From Hylemonella gracilis str. Niagara R (GTDB taxonomy: Bacteria > Pseudomonadota > Gammaproteobacteria > Burkholderiales > Burkholderiaceae_C): a DNA stretch of 64,000 nucleotides. The notes under the pieces are model-generated. The model made no database searches and was not told where the DNA came from. It worked only from the letters and a program-made list of their open reading frames with translations. How positions within the stretch are numbered: the stretch's first letter is position 1; each line of letters starts with the position of its first letter. Position numbers and translations under genes: made by a program. The stretch lies in NCBI RefSeq assembly GCF_000600295.1, contig NZ_JEMG01000001.1, positions 1,219,062-1,283,061 on the forward strand. Reading direction: 5' to 3'. Below are positions 53,339 to 63,694 of this stretch, piece after piece.

Positions 53339-55027
53339 TTATTTGCCGAGCACCGAATTGCCCGGATCGTCTTCATCCCGCTCGGACTTGCGCGGCGGCG
53401 GGCGCAGCCGGCTGGGCGCGAGCGCACCGGCCGAATCCAGGATGGGATAGGCGATCGAGCAGATATGTGAGTTGATGCGTTTGAGGTCGCTGATCAGGTC
53501 CAGATGCAGGGAACTGGTTTCCATGCTTTGCACGGTCTGGTCGCTCAGGCGCTCCAGGTGGGTGGTGGCGTAGGCGCGCTCCAGATCGCGAAAGCGCATC
53601 TTCTCCTCCAACAGCCGCTGCGCGTCGCGCATATTGCCGTTGAGGAAGACGCTCATGCCCAGGTTCATGTTGGCGATCAGGCGGCCGTGCATCTCGGTGA
53701 TCTCGGCCATGCCGGCTTCGGAGAAAGTACGTCCGGAGCGGATTTTCTTGTCCTCGATGTCGAGCAGGATGCGCTCCACGATGTCACCGATCTGCTCCAT
53801 GTTGATCGTGAAGCTGATGATGTCGGTCCAGCGGCGGCTGTCGGCCTCGTTCAACTGCTGGCGCGAGAGCTTGGTCAGGTAGTACTTGATGGACGAGTAC
53901 AGGCTGTCCACCGTGTCGTCCATCTTGCGCAGTTCCTCGGCCAGCTTGAGGTCGTTGTCCTTGATGACGGCGAGCACGCCGCGCAGCATGGTTTCGACCA
54001 CGTCGGCCTGGTGGATGGCCTCGCGCGCCGCGCAGGAAATCGCCAGCGAGGGCGTGGCCAGCGCGGACGGGTCCAGGTGCTGGGGGCGTTCCAGTGCGGA
54101 GGTTTTGTTGCGCGGCAGCAGGCGCTCGACCCAGCGCGCGACGGGGTGGGTCAGCCCCACGAAGATCAGCGCCGTGGCGATGTTGAAGCTCAGATGGAAC
54201 AGCACGGTCAGCAGGGCCGGGTCCTGCACATGCAATTGCGCGCCGCGCAGCCAATACGGCACCAGCGGAATGGCCGCCAGCACGCCCAGGACCTTGAAAA
54301 TCAGGTTGCCCAGTGGCACCTGGCGCGTGCTGGGGCTGGCGCGCAGGGTGGTCAGCACGGCCAGCAGGCCGCTGCCCAGGTTGGCGCCCAGCACCAGGCC
54401 CAGCGCCACGTCCACCGTGATGACCTGCAGGGCCAGGGTGGCCACCAGCAGCACCACCGCCAGGCTGGAATAGGCCAGCACGGTCAGTGCCGCTCCGATC
54501 ACGATTTCCAGCAGTCGGTCGCTGGCGAGCTGGCCCAGCATGAGCTGCACGGCCGGGTTGCGGGTCAGCGTCGTGGTGGCCTCGCCCACCAGTTGCAGGG
54601 CCAGCAGCATCAGGCCCAGGCCGATCAGCACGCGGCCGATGTCGCCCGTGGTGGTGCCCTGGCGCGCGATGAAGAGTGTGACACCCAGGAAGATGAACAG
54701 CGGCGACAGCCAGGACAGATCGAAGGAGAAGACAACCGCCATCAGGCTGGTACCCATGTCCGCGCCCAGCATCACGGCCAGCGCGGCGGGCAGGGCGATC
54801 AGACCCTGGCCGACGAAGGCCGAGGTGATGAGGGCGGTGGCCGTGCTGGACTGCACGATCGCCGTGACGCCCAGGCCCGAGAGCATGGCCGTGAAGCGGT
54901 TGCCCATGCTGGCGGCCAGGAAGTGCCGCAGGTTGCTGCCGAGGACCCGCAGCACGTTGGTGCGCACGAGGTGGGTGCCCCAGACCAGCAGCGCGATGGC
55001 TGCGAGCAGATTCAGCAGGTGTTTCAT
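53339..55027 (-). CDS. Na+/phosphate cotransporter family protein with PhoU-like domain
   Basis: A 562-residue protein. The N-terminal two-thirds is a NptA/YjbB-type Na/Pi symporter with the duplicated QSSTATA motif (VTAIVQSSTATALITSAFVGQGL and AYSSLAVVLLVATLA). The C-terminal part from about residue 340 is a PhoU-like helical domain (DNDLKLAEELRKMDDTVDSLYSSIK) ending in a charged tail. It may import or export phosphate. A PhoU domain usually means phosphate-responsive control. It lies 54 bases before lspA in the same direction but is probably its own unit. Confidence 0.92.
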   Translation of the reverse strand: MKHLLNLLAAIALLVWGTHLVRTNVLRVLGSNLRHFLAASMGNRFTAMLSGLGVTAIVQSSTATALITSAFVGQGLIALPAALAVMLGADMGTSLMAVVFSFDLSWLSPLFIFLGVTLFIARQGTTTGDIGRVLIGLGLMLLALQLVGEATTTLTRNPAVQLMLGQLASDRLLEIVIGAALTVLAYSSLAVVLLVATLALQVITVDVALGLVLGANLGSGLLAVLTTLRASPSTRQVPLGNLIFKVLGVLAAIPLVPYWLRGAQLHVQDPALLTVLFHLSFNIATALIFVGLTHPVARWVERLLPRNKTSALERPQHLDPSALATPSLAISCAAREAIHQADVVETMLRGVLAVIKDNDLKLAEELRKMDDTVDSLYSSIKYYLTKLSRQQLNEADSRRWTDIISFTINMEQIGDIVERILLDIEDKKIRSGRTFSEAGMAEITEMHGRLIANMNLGMSVFLNGNMRDAQRLLEEKMRFRDLERAYATTHLERLSDQTVQSMETSSLHLDLISDLKRINSHICSIAYPILDSAGALAPSRLRPPPRKSERDEDDPGNSVLGK

Positions 55028-55080
55028 AAGACGGCGGACTTGGGACTATACGCCTGTACGGCGTGCGCGGGCCGCTTGTT

Positions 55081-55569
55081 TCACCGGGTGCGTCGCACCC
55101 GGCGCAGCTCATCGATCAGCAGGAAGACCACGCCCAGGGTCAGGGCGGCGTCGGCCAGGTTGAAGGCCGGGAAATGCCAGCGCCCGATGTGGAAATCGAT
55201 CATGTCCACCACGTAGCCGTGGATCATCCGGTCCAGCACATTGCCCAGGGCGCCGCCCATCAGCAGGGACAGGGCGAAGCAGAACAGGCGCTGGCCCGCG
55301 TGGCTGAGCAGCAGGTAGAGCATGAACAGCACGGCCACGATGCCTAGGCCGATGAAGAACCAGCGCTGCCAGCCATCGGCGTTGGCCAGGAAGGAAAACG
55401 CCGCGCCGCGGTTGTGCACGCGCACGATGTTCAACCAATCGGTCACGTAGGTGGACTGACCGTAGTTGTAGTTCATCAGGATCAGCAGCTTGGTGAACTG
55501 ATCGAGCAGCAGGGTCAGGGCGGCGACGCCGAGCCACTGCAGCAGGCCTTGGCTTCCACGGGAGGACAT
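55081..55569 (-). CDS. lspA: Lipoprotein signal peptidase (signal peptidase II)
   Basis: A 162-residue inner-membrane aspartyl protease that removes signal peptides from diacylglyceryl-modified prolipoproteins. Four hydrophobic helices and the family motifs are present: [29 protein letters not shown] and [10 protein letters not shown], which carry the catalytic aspartates. The ATG at 55569 is 33 bases after ileS. The ribF-ileS-lspA order is the classic proteobacterial operon and supports the assignment. The frame continues 50 codons upstream into ileS without homology. Confidence 0.96.
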   Translation of the reverse strand: MSSRGSQGLLQWLGVAALTLLLDQFTKLLILMNYNYGQSTYVTDWLNIVRVHNRGAAFSFLANADGWQRWFFIGLGIVAVLFMLYLLLSHAGQRLFCFALSLLMGGALGNVLDRMIHGYVVDMIDFHIGRWHFPAFNLADAALTLGVVFLLIDELRRVRRTR

Positions 55570-55601
55570 GGGCGGAGAGTGCTTTCTTTCGGGTTGTGGG
55601 T

Positions 55602-58475
55602 TCAGGCGTGGACGCGTGTTTCGCCGGCGCCGTACAGATTGCTGGTGCAGCGGCCGCAGAGCGTGGGGTGCGCGGGGTTGTGGCCCACGTCCTCGCGGTA
55701 GTGCCAGCAGCGTTCGCATTTGATCGCCTCGCTGGGTGCGACGCGCACGGTGAAGTCGGCGCCGGCTTGCAGCGTCACCGCAGAGCTGATGAAAACGAAC
55801 TTCAGGTCCTCGCCCAGGCTGGCCAACAGCGCGTGGTCAGCGGCGTTGGCGGTCAAGGCGACTTCCGCCTGCAACGAGGCGCCAACCTTGCCCTCGGCAC
55901 GCAGGGCCTCGATTTCCTTGTTCACGGCGTCGCGGATCTCGCGGATGCGCTGCCACTTGGTCAGCAGTGCGGCATCTGGCGCGGGGAAGCTGCTGAAGGT
56001 CTCGAAGAAGATGGAATCGTTGCCGGTTTCCGGCTGGCCGACCATCTTCCAGGCCTCCTCGGCCGTGAAGGAAAGGAAGGGTGCCATCCAGCGCAGCATG
56101 GCGTGGGTGATCTGGTGCAACGTGGTCTGGGCGCTGCGGCGCGCCAGGCTCTTGGGGGCCGTGGTGTAGAGCCGGTCCTTGAGCACATCCAGGTAGAAAC
56201 CGCCCAGATCTTCCGAGCAGTAGAGCTGCAGCTTGGCCACCACGGGATGGAACTCGTAGACCTTGAAGTGCGCGAGGATCTCCGCCTGCAGTTCGGCCGC
56301 GCGCGCCAGTGCGTAGCGGTCGATCTCGAGCAACTGGTCGGCCGGCACCGCGTCTTTCGCGGGGTCGAAGTCGCTGATGTTCGCCAGCAGGAAACGCAGG
56401 GTGTTGCGGATGCGGCGGTAGCCGTCCACCACGCGGGCCAGGATTTTGTCGTCGCCCGCGATGTCGCCTGAGTAGTCGGAGGCCGCGACCCAGAGGCGGA
56501 TGATCTCCGCGCCCAGCTTCTTGCTCATCTCCATCGGGTCGATGCCATTGCCCAGCGACTTGCTCATCTTGCGGCCTTGCGCGTCCACGGTGAAACCGTG
56601 GGTCAGCAGGCCTTTGTAAGGCGCGCGGCCATGGATGGCGCAGGCCAGCAGCAGGGAGCTGTGGAACCAGCCGCGGTGCTGATCGTGGCCTTCGAGGTAG
56701 AGGTCGGCCTCCGGCCCGGTTTCGTGGAAACCCGGAGCGTGCGTGCCGCGCAGTACGTGCCAGAAGGTCGAGCCTGAGTCGAACCAGACTTCCAGGATGT
56801 CGCTGCTCTTGTCGTAGTTTGGCGTGTCGCTGGCACCCAGGATGTCTTGCGTCGTCACGCGGCTCCAGGCTTCGATGCCGCCTTGTTCGACGATGTCCGC
56901 GGCCTGGTCCAGGATCTCCATGGTCCGCGGGTGCAGTTCACCTGTGGCCTTGTGCAGGAAGAAGGGAATCGGCACGCCCCAGCTGCGCTGGCGCGAGATG
57001 CACCAGTCGGGCCGGTTGGCGATCATGTCGTGCAGGCGCGCCTTGCCGTTGGCGGGGTAGAAGCTGGTCTGCTCGATGGCGTCCAGCGCGAGCTGGCGCA
57101 GGGTCTTGGCCGGCTTGTCGCCCGCCTTGGTGAACACGCCCTCGCCCTCGTCCATGCGGATGAACCATTGCGCGGCGGCGCGGTAGATCACCGGCGTCTT
57201 GTGCCGCCAGCAATGCGGGTAGCTGTGGGTGATGGTGGTGGTGTGCAGCAGGCGGCCCGCGTTCTTCAGCGCCTCGATGATCACCGGCACGGCCTTCCAG
57301 ATGTGCTGGCCACCGAACAGGGCCAGGTCAGCCGCGTAGACGCCGTTGCCCTGCACTGGGTTGAGGATGTCCTCGTACTTCATGCCGTGCGAGACGCATG
57401 AGTTGAAGTCATCCAGGCCATAAGCGGGCGACGAGTGCACGACACCCGTGCCGTCGGTGGCCGTGGCGTACTCGGCCAGGTACACCGGTGCCACGCGCCG
57501 GTAGCCGGCGTCCACGTCGTGCAAGGGATGCTCGAATTCCAGCGCGGCGAGCTTCTCGCCCGGCACCACGGCCAGCACGTTGCCCTGGAGGCCCCAGCGT
57601 GTCATGCAGGATTCGACCAGGGTTTCGGCCACGATGTAGAGGCCACGCTCGGTGTCCACCAAGGCGTAGGGCAACTCGGGGTTGAGGTTGAGTGCCTGGT
57701 TGGCGGGGATGGTCCAGGCCGTGGTGGTCCAGATGACGATGTAGGCGTCCTTGGCCAGGGCGGGCAGGCCGAAGGCTGCGGCCAACCTGGCCGGGTCGTG
57801 GGCCTTGAAGGCCACGTCGATGGTCTGGCTCTGCTTGTCGGCGTATTCAATTTCGAACTCGGCCAGCGAGGAGCCGCAGTCGAAGCACCAGTAGACGGGT
57901 TTGAGGCCGCGGTAGACGAAACCGCGCTCGATCACGCGCTTGAAGGCGCGGATCTCACCCGCCTCGTTGGCGTAGTTCATCGTCTTATAGGGTCGGTCCC
58001 ACTCGCCCAGCACGCCCAGGCGCTTGAAGTCGGCCATCTGCTGCGCGATCTGCTCGGTCGCGAAGGCGCGGCTCTTGGCCTGCATGTCGTCGCGCGACAG
58101 GTTGCGTCCGAACTTTTTCTCGATGGCGTTTTCGATCGGCAGGCCATGGCAGTCCCAGCCCGGCGTGTAGAGCGCGTCATAGCCTTCGAGCTGACGCGCC
58201 TTGGTGATCATGTCCTTGAGGATCTTGTTGACCGCGTGGCCCATGTGCAGCTGGCCATTGGCGTAGGGTGGGCCGTCATGCAGGATGAACTTCGGTTTGC
58301 CTGCGCGCGCCACGCGCAGGCGCTTGTACAAGCCCGCATCGCCGTCCTTGGAGTTCCACCCATCTACCCAACCGGGCTCTCGCTTGGGCAGGTCGCCGCG
58401 CATGGGAAAGGGTGTGTCAGGCAGGTTGAGGGTGCTGCGAAGGTCGGACGTGTTCGAAGTGTTGGGTTCAGACAT
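55602..58475 (-). CDS. ileS: Isoleucyl-tRNA synthetase
   Basis: A 957-residue class I synthetase. The HIGH motif is HMGH (H77-H80) in [16 protein letters not shown], and the KMSKS motif is K636-S640 in [15 protein letters not shown]. The C-terminal zinc finger [24 protein letters not shown] is present, as in the bacterial type sensitive to mupirocin. The editing domain (about residues 200-400) is complete. It lies between ribF and lspA on the same strand, though a repeat element separates it from ribF. Confidence 0.98.
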   Translation of the reverse strand: MSEPNTSNTSDLRSTLNLPDTPFPMRGDLPKREPGWVDGWNSKDGDAGLYKRLRVARAGKPKFILHDGPPYANGQLHMGHAVNKILKDMITKARQLEGYDALYTPGWDCHGLPIENAIEKKFGRNLSRDDMQAKSRAFATEQIAQQMADFKRLGVLGEWDRPYKTMNYANEAGEIRAFKRVIERGFVYRGLKPVYWCFDCGSSLAEFEIEYADKQSQTIDVAFKAHDPARLAAAFGLPALAKDAYIVIWTTTAWTIPANQALNLNPELPYALVDTERGLYIVAETLVESCMTRWGLQGNVLAVVPGEKLAALEFEHPLHDVDAGYRRVAPVYLAEYATATDGTGVVHSSPAYGLDDFNSCVSHGMKYEDILNPVQGNGVYAADLALFGGQHIWKAVPVIIEALKNAGRLLHTTTITHSYPHCWRHKTPVIYRAAAQWFIRMDEGEGVFTKAGDKPAKTLRQLALDAIEQTSFYPANGKARLHDMIANRPDWCISRQRSWGVPIPFFLHKATGELHPRTMEILDQAADIVEQGGIEAWSRVTTQDILGASDTPNYDKSSDILEVWFDSGSTFWHVLRGTHAPGFHETGPEADLYLEGHDQHRGWFHSSLLLACAIHGRAPYKGLLTHGFTVDAQGRKMSKSLGNGIDPMEMSKKLGAEIIRLWVAASDYSGDIAGDDKILARVVDGYRRIRNTLRFLLANISDFDPAKDAVPADQLLEIDRYALARAAELQAEILAHFKVYEFHPVVAKLQLYCSEDLGGFYLDVLKDRLYTTAPKSLARRSAQTTLHQITHAMLRWMAPFLSFTAEEAWKMVGQPETGNDSIFFETFSSFPAPDAALLTKWQRIREIRDAVNKEIEALRAEGKVGASLQAEVALTANAADHALLASLGEDLKFVFISSAVTLQAGADFTVRVAPSEAIKCERCWHYREDVGHNPAHPTLCGRCTSNLYGAGETRVHA

Positions 58476-58493
58476 GGCTAGCTTGTGAGTGGG

Positions 58494-58567
58494 CTTGGAC
58501 AGGCTCAGCCCGAACGGGGCGAGGGTTCGCGCGAGGAAGGAGGCCGTTCGCCCTGAGCTTGTCGAAG
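58494..58567. repeat. Imperfect inverted repeat of the TTGTCGAAGGGC type between ribF and ileS
   Basis: Arms at 58494-58517 and 58544-58567 are reverse complements with about 3 mismatches in 24 bases. The right arm, CCGTTCGCCCTGAGCTTGTC followed by GAAG, matches a REP-like palindrome that I know to be scattered through many alpha- and betaproteobacterial genomes. Confidence 0.75.
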
Positions 58568-58614
58568 GGCGCCTGCGCGTAGGCAGGCACGAGGCGGCGG
58601 CCCGGTGCGGAACC

Positions 58615-59721
58615 TCAAATTCGGTCGCGCGTGGTCTGGCGGCGTGTCTGGGCGTGGGTGGCGAACCAGGCGCGCGCGTCCTCGCAGTCCCGGGCGATGC
58701 CCGCTTGCAGGGCGTCCAGGCCGTCGTACTTCAGTTCGTCGTGCAGTTTGTGCAGCAGTTCCACCCGGATGATTTTACCGTAGCCCCCTTCGGGGCCCAG
58801 TTCGGCGGGCCAGTCGAAGACATGGGTTTCCAGCAGCACCCGGCCACCGTTCACGTCGTTCGGGTCCAGCGAGGGCCGCACGCCCAGATTGGCCACGCCT
58901 TGCAGCGGGTGTTCAACCAAGCCATGCACCCGCACCACGAAGATGCCGCTGGCGGCAGGCTTCCAGTGTGCGAAGCGCAAGTTGAGCGTGCGAAAGCCCT
59001 GGCCACCGCCCGGCGCGCTGGGCCCCAGGTTCTTGCCCAGTTCGCGGCCGAGCTTGCGTCCGTGCAGCACATGGCCGCTGATGTGGTACGGCCGGCCCAG
59101 CAGCTTGGCCGCGTCGTCCATGCGGCCTTCGGACAGGGCAGCACGCACCAGGGAGCTGGAGACCCGTTGGCCCGCGCCGCCCGAGCCCGGGCCGGGCACG
59201 TGCACCTCATAGCTGTTCATGCGCGCGACGTCAAAGCCCTGGGCCTGACCGGCTGCGTCGAGCAGGGCGTAGTCGCCCGCGCGTCGGGCGCCGAAGCGGA
59301 AGTCGTCGCCCACCAGCAGGTAGCGGGTGTTCAGGCCGCGCAGCAGCACCTCGTCGATGAAAGCTTGAGGGGACAGGCTGGACAGTCGGGCGTCAAAGGG
59401 CAGAACGACCACCTGATCGATGCCGGCGCGTTGCAAGTCGGCCAGCTTGTCGCGCAAGGTCGAAATGCGCGCCGGCGCCAGCTCGGGCTTGCGCGCCTGC
59501 GCAGCGAAAAAGTCGCGCGGATGAGGTTCGAAGGTCAGCACGCAGCTGCGCACGCCGCGCTGCTCGGCCTCGCTGCGCAGCAGGGCCAGCATGGCCTGGT
59601 GGCCCCGGTGCACGCCATCGAAGTTGCCAATGGTGACGGCGGTGCCGACGGGTCGGCCTGGTTCCTCGGGCGCGGGCATGCCGGCGAGACCCGGTTGGTG
59701 TAAACCGCGAAAGATTTTCAA
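58615..59721 (-). CDS. ribF: Bifunctional riboflavin kinase / FAD synthetase
   Basis: A 368-residue enzyme that converts riboflavin to FMN and then FAD. The N-terminal FMN adenylyltransferase domain has [16 protein letters not shown] (HxGH-like), [11 protein letters not shown] and LVGDDFRFG; the C-terminal riboflavin kinase domain has [14 protein letters not shown] and [10 protein letters not shown]. Translation starts at TTG 59721 (MKIFRGLHQ), because family members begin with this sequence and the first internal ATG would remove it. It heads the ribF-ileS-lspA string. Confidence 0.95.
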   Translation of the reverse strand: MKIFRGLHQPGLAGMPAPEEPGRPVGTAVTIGNFDGVHRGHQAMLALLRSEAEQRGVRSCVLTFEPHPRDFFAAQARKPELAPARISTLRDKLADLQRAGIDQVVVLPFDARLSSLSPQAFIDEVLLRGLNTRYLLVGDDFRFGARRAGDYALLDAAGQAQGFDVARMNSYEVHVPGPGSGGAGQRVSSSLVRAALSEGRMDDAAKLLGRPYHISGHVLHGRKLGRELGKNLGPSAPGGGQGFRTLNLRFAHWKPAASGIFVVRVHGLVEHPLQGVANLGVRPSLDPNDVNGGRVLLETHVFDWPAELGPEGGYGKIIRVELLHKLHDELKYDGLDALQAGIARDCEDARAWFATHAQTRRQTTRDRI

Positions 59722-59891
59722 GGCGGGGACGGTCGGTGGACCGCAGGGGTTTGATACGGTTTTGATAGCGGCGCGGCGAGTGATGACGGGCCATCAAAGG
59801 GCCCCGTCGCGCCACAGTCACGAATTGGGGGTATATTGTCGCATCGCCCGACATTCCCGTTTGCTGGCTTGGTCTGACCATCAGGAGGCAC

Positions 59892-60452
59892 GTGTTGAAG
59901 GTATTGAAGCTCTCGGCCCAGGGACTGCCCCAGTCCTGGATTTCGCTGGAAGAAGCGGTGCTGCACTATGCCGCCGACGAGGTGCGCTGGGAGGCAGGCG
60001 GGGAAGTGGCCGTCTTCCACGGTGGGCACAACGCCATCACGGGCCTGCAGTCCGTGGTCACGGTCAACAGCATCATCGGCACCAAGGGCGTGCCCAACAT
60101 CAACCCCTTTGACCTGCGTCCGAGCCTGACCAACGCCAAGCTCTTCGCCCGTGACCGCAATGTCTGTGCTTATTGCGGCCAGCACTACCACGAAGAGGAA
60201 TTGACGCGCGAGCACATCATTCCTTTCGCCCAGAACGGCATCGACACCTGGATGAACGTGGTCACGGCCTGCCGCGCCTGCAACCACCGCAAGAGCAGCC
60301 GCACCCCCGAGCAGGCCGGCATGCCCTTGTTGTACACGCCTTATGTGCCCAGTCTGTGGGAAGACTTCATCCTGCGCAATCGCCGCATCTTGGCGGACCA
60401 GATGGAATTCCTGATGGCCCACGTGCCCAAGTCCTCGCGACTGCTGGCCTGA
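59892..60452 (+). CDS. HNH endonuclease family protein
   Basis: A 186-residue protein with an HNH domain in its second half. Zinc ligands are C92/C95 (CAYCG) and C127/C130 (CRAC), the general-base His is H108 in REHIIPF, and NHRKSSR closes the domain. The N-terminal 80 residues (LSLEEAVLHYAADEVRWE-like) are typical of a conserved chromosomal HNH family found widely in bacteria, so it need not be selfish or phage DNA. Target unknown. AGGAGG at 59883-59888 is strong; the start could be GTG 59892 or TTG 59895. Confidence 0.88.
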   Translation: MLKVLKLSAQGLPQSWISLEEAVLHYAADEVRWEAGGEVAVFHGGHNAITGLQSVVTVNSIIGTKGVPNINPFDLRPSLTNAKLFARDRNVCAYCGQHYHEEELTREHIIPFAQNGIDTWMNVVTACRACNHRKSSRTPEQAGMPLLYTPYVPSLWEDFILRNRRILADQMEFLMAHVPKSSRLLA

Positions 60453-60491
60453 GGGCGCGTGCCCTGTCTGCCCCGCTGCGCGGGGGCGCGC

Positions 60492-61184
60492 TCACAGTCC
60501 GCCCGAATCGAGCACGACCGGGCCTTTGCGCGTCTGCAGCAGGGCACTCAGATTCGCCTCCCCCTCCTTCACGGCCAGCTGGCCCAGCCCTATGGCCGCG
60601 CAGGCGGCGCGCAGTTCCTTGGCCTGGGGATGTGTCGCGCGCAGTGACTGCAGGCGCAGGCCCCGGTCAGGCAAGGAAGCCGAGGGATGCATTTCACCCC
60701 ACTGGATCAGCGTGGGCAGGACGCCATTGAAGAGGCGCTGCCCGTCCTCGCGCACCGTGATCTTCCATTCGAGCAGGCCCTGCGCCGTCTGGCGCGAGGC
60801 GTCGCGCAAGGCGCCACGATCGATGCCGTGCGCGGACAAGGCCCGGCTGGCCTGCGCGGCATCGGCGCATTGCGCGACGAAGTGAATCAGGCGCGGTGCG
60901 TCGCGCAAGGCCGCCTGCAGGCCCGGATCGTCCAGGTCAAACCAGCGGCGGTGTCCGGGGGCGGGGGCCTGCGGGTTGATCGCGATGATTTCCAAATAAG
61001 CGTTCGGATGCGTGCCATTGCCCAGGGCCAGCAGCCGGTTGTGCGTGCCCATCAACGGGTGTTCGCCGCCCGGGCCGGGCTCGACCCCGAGCACGGCTTC
61101 GCACCACGCCACGCCCTGAGCCAGGCTGTGCGCCGCGATCACCAGGTGATCGATGTGGGCTGCCGCGCTCGAGCTAGAGGCCAT
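60492..61184 (-). CDS. Glyoxalase-like (VOC) domain protein
   Basis: A 230-residue protein of the glyoxalase-like domain family. The opening HIDHLVIAAHSLAQGVAWCEAVLG is typical, followed by GTHNRLLALGNGTHPNAYLEIIAINP, which supplies the metal-type His and Glu. The function is unknown; such proteins can be lyases, dioxygenases or resistance proteins. The start at 61184 was chosen before the domain; 26 upstream codons carry no homology. It lies 10 bases after the acyl-CoA dehydrogenase gene on the same strand and is likely cotranscribed. Confidence 0.85.
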   Translation of the reverse strand: MASSSSAAAHIDHLVIAAHSLAQGVAWCEAVLGVEPGPGGEHPLMGTHNRLLALGNGTHPNAYLEIIAINPQAPAPGHRRWFDLDDPGLQAALRDAPRLIHFVAQCADAAQASRALSAHGIDRGALRDASRQTAQGLLEWKITVREDGQRLFNGVLPTLIQWGEMHPSASLPDRGLRLQSLRATHPQAKELRAACAAIGLGQLAVKEGEANLSALLQTRKGPVVLDSGGL

Positions 61185-61194
61185 GCGCGATGCC

Positions 61195-62310
61195 TCAGGC
61201 GAATACGCCCGCCGTGTCCTGCATCCGCGCTGACACTTCGCTGACCGCGTGCAGGGTGTCACCGTAAGTGAGTTCCAGCTGCGTGAGCTTCTTGAAGTAG
61301 TGGCTCACGATGAATTCCTCGGTCACGCCGATACCGCCGTGCAGCTGCACGGCCTGTTGCCCGATGCAACGCATGGACTGCCCCAACTGCACCTTGGCAC
61401 GGGCCAGGGCCCGCCGGCGCTCGTCGGCCGGTGCGTTGAGTTTGAGGCTGGCGTAATAGCTCATGGAACGCGCCAGCTCCAGCTGCATCTTCATGTCAGC
61501 TACCCGGTGGCGCAGGGCCTGGAAGGTGGCTAGCGTGACGCCGAACTGCTTGCGGGTGTTCATGTAGTCCACCGTGGCGGCCAGGGTCTGGTCCATCACG
61601 CCCACCGCCTCGGCGCAGAGCGCGGCGACGCCGATGTCCACCGCGTGTTCCAACGCGGGCAGGCCGTCGGCGCTGACGAGTTGGGCGGAGGCCGACTTGA
61701 GGGTCACTTCCGCCGCACGTGAACCGTCGACCGTGCCGTAGCCTTGCGCGGTCACGCCGCTGCTGGTGCGCTCGACCAGGAACAGGCCGATCTTGCCGTT
61801 CACCTGGGCCGGCACGAGGAAGGCGTCCGCCTGGTCACCCACGGGCACGAGGCTCTTGAGGCCGCTGACTTCCCAGTGGCCGCCGGTTTGCGTGGCCGTG
61901 GCCGTACAGAGATCCAGCCGGTAGCGGGCCTTGCGTTCCACATGCGCCAGCACCACGATGCGTTCGCCGGACGCAATGCTTGGTAGCCAGGCTTGCCGCA
62001 GCTCGGCAGGCCCATACCCGGCCAGGATGCCGCCCGCGATCAGCGATTGCGCCAACGGCTCCAGCACGATGCCGCGCCCGAGTTCTTCCATCACCACCAT
62101 GCCTTCGATGGGGCCCATGCCCAGGCCACCCTCGTCTTCGGGGATGTAAAGGCCCGTCAGGCCCAACTCGGCCAGCTCACCCCAGGCTTCGCCGGAAAAG
62201 CCCCCTTCCTTGACGATGGCGCGGCGGCGCTCGAAGCCGTAGGCACGGCCCACCCATTTGCGCACGGCGTCGCGCAGTTGTTCCTGGTCGTCGGAAAAAT
62301 CAAAGTCCAT
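61195..62310 (-). CDS. Acyl-CoA dehydrogenase family protein (second of pair)
   Basis: A 371-residue FAD enzyme of the acyl-CoA dehydrogenase family. Signs are the MDFDFSDDQEQLRDAVRKW start, LYIPEDEGGLGMGPIEGMVVMEELG, DYMNTRKQFGVTLATFQALRHRVADM and LHGGIGVTEEFIVSHYFK. The usual catalytic Glu position near the C terminus falls around this last segment. Paired with a longer dehydrogenase just upstream, it resembles the heteromeric pairs that act on sterol or bile-acid side-chain CoA esters, or on branched acyl-CoA in other operons. The substrate is unknown. Confidence 0.9.
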   Translation of the reverse strand: MDFDFSDDQEQLRDAVRKWVGRAYGFERRRAIVKEGGFSGEAWGELAELGLTGLYIPEDEGGLGMGPIEGMVVMEELGRGIVLEPLAQSLIAGGILAGYGPAELRQAWLPSIASGERIVVLAHVERKARYRLDLCTATATQTGGHWEVSGLKSLVPVGDQADAFLVPAQVNGKIGLFLVERTSSGVTAQGYGTVDGSRAAEVTLKSASAQLVSADGLPALEHAVDIGVAALCAEAVGVMDQTLAATVDYMNTRKQFGVTLATFQALRHRVADMKMQLELARSMSYYASLKLNAPADERRRALARAKVQLGQSMRCIGQQAVQLHGGIGVTEEFIVSHYFKKLTQLELTYGDTLHAVSEVSARMQDTAGVFA

Positions 62311-62339
62311 TTTTAACTCCTAGCGTAGCTCTTGCTGGT

Positions 62340-62358
62340 GCCCCCTCTTGGAGGGGGC
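62340..62358 (-). other. Hairpin between the two acyl-CoA dehydrogenase genes
   Basis: GCCCCCTC-TTG-GAGGGGGC is an 8-bp perfect stem with a three-base loop. There is no T-run on the minus strand, so full termination is unlikely; it might adjust readthrough or RNA stability. Confidence 0.5.
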
Positions 62359-62404
62359 GCGGGGGAGCAGTTCTGTCGCGCAAGGCGCGGACTGTTCTAC
62401 GGCC

Positions 62405-63598
62405 TTAGCCGAGAACAGTCTGCGCCACGATGTTGCGCTGCACTTCGTTGCTGCCGCCGTAGATGGTGGTCTTGCGCGTGTTGAGGTAGGTGGCAGCCAA
62501 TGGGGCGTTGGCCACCTCGCCACCGGGATACCCGCCCGGGAAGTCGCCCTGCCAGCCCGCTTCCATGGCCTCCAGGATGAAGGGCAGGCTGAAGGGGCCG
62601 GCGGCCAGCATCATCAGCTCGGTGTAGCGCTGCTGGATTTCGCTGCCCTTGATCTTGAGCAGACCGGCGATGTCCAGCGAGTTCTTGCCGCTCTTCTCGG
62701 CCGAGAGCACGCGCAGCACCAGCATTTCCAGCGCCACCACATCCACTTCCAGCAAGGCGATCTGGTCGCGGAAACGCAGATCGTCGTAGACGCCTTCGCG
62801 TTTGGCGATGGCCTTGACGCGCTCCAGCTCGCGCTTGGCGCGGTTCACGTCGGCGATGTTGGTGCGTTCGTGGCTCAGCAGGTGCTTGGCATAGGTCCAG
62901 CCCTTGTTCTCCTCGCCGATCAGGTTCTCGGCGGGCACTTCCACGTTGTCGAAGAAGACCTCGTTCACCTCGTGCCCGCCGTCGAGCATGATGATGGGCC
63001 GCACCGTCACGCCTTTGCTCTTCATGTCGATGAGCAAGAAGGAGATGCCGGTCTGCGGCTTGCCCTCGGTGCTGGTGCGCACCAGACAGAAGATCCAGTC
63101 GCCGTACTGGCCCAGCGTGGTCCAGGTCTTCTGGCCGTTGACGATGTACTTGTTGCCCTGCCGTTCGGCGCGGGTCTTGAGCGAGGCCAGGTCCGAGCCT
63201 GACCCCGGCTCGCTGTAACCCTGGCTCCACCAGACCTCGCCGCTGGCGATGCCGGGCAGAAAGCGCCGTTGTTGCTCGGGCGAGCCGAAGGCCATGATCA
63301 CGGGTGCCACCATCACCGGTCCGAAAGGAATGATCCGCGGCGCACCCGCCAGCGCGCATTCCTCCTCGAACAAGTGTTTTTGCACCGCGGTCCAGCCCGG
63401 ACCGCCGAATTCCTTGGGCCAGCCGTAGCCCAGCCAGCCCTGCTTGCCCAGCAGCTTGGCCCAGCGCTGGTGGTCGTCGCGGCTCAGGTGCAGGGCGTTG
63501 CGTACCTTGTGGGCGATGTCCTGGGGCAGGTGCGTGCGCACCCAGGCGCGGATGTCGTCGCGGAAGCGTTGTTCCTCGGGGGTGAAGGCCAAGTCCAT
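62405..63598 (-). CDS. Acyl-CoA dehydrogenase family protein (first of pair)
   Basis: A 397-residue acyl-CoA dehydrogenase. Typical segments are MDLAFTPEEQRFRDDIRAWV, WWSQGYSEPGSGSDLASLKTRA (FAD and substrate contact), GQKTWTTLGQYGDWIFCLVR and the C-terminal NTRKTTIYGGSNEVQRNIVAQTVLG. AGGAGA is placed before the ATG at 63598. The frame is open 115 codons further upstream, overlapping the purN start region, without homology. First gene of a three-gene run (two dehydrogenases and a glyoxalase-like protein). Confidence 0.93.
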   Translation of the reverse strand: MDLAFTPEEQRFRDDIRAWVRTHLPQDIAHKVRNALHLSRDDHQRWAKLLGKQGWLGYGWPKEFGGPGWTAVQKHLFEEECALAGAPRIIPFGPVMVAPVIMAFGSPEQQRRFLPGIASGEVWWSQGYSEPGSGSDLASLKTRAERQGNKYIVNGQKTWTTLGQYGDWIFCLVRTSTEGKPQTGISFLLIDMKSKGVTVRPIIMLDGGHEVNEVFFDNVEVPAENLIGEENKGWTYAKHLLSHERTNIADVNRAKRELERVKAIAKREGVYDDLRFRDQIALLEVDVVALEMLVLRVLSAEKSGKNSLDIAGLLKIKGSEIQQRYTELMMLAAGPFSLPFILEAMEAGWQGDFPGGYPGGEVANAPLAATYLNTRKTTIYGGSNEVQRNIVAQTVLG

Positions 63599-63694
63599 GG
63601 GCTGTCTCCTGAATCGTCTAGTTGGCGCAGGCCGAGGTTTTAGCACGACCGTTCGCTTCGGGCTGTCCAGGCTGCGACAAGGATAATCCCGGGC

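Noticed and set aside
53504-55216. 570-codon plus-strand frame opposite the Na/phosphate symporter gene
   Set aside because: The translation is Gln/His/Gly-rich low complexity, typical of antisense in high-GC DNA; the minus-strand gene has clear motifs.
59892-60452. HNH protein as a homing or defence nuclease
   Set aside because: It resembles a widespread chromosomal HNH family and has no methylase, intron or defence genes beside it.
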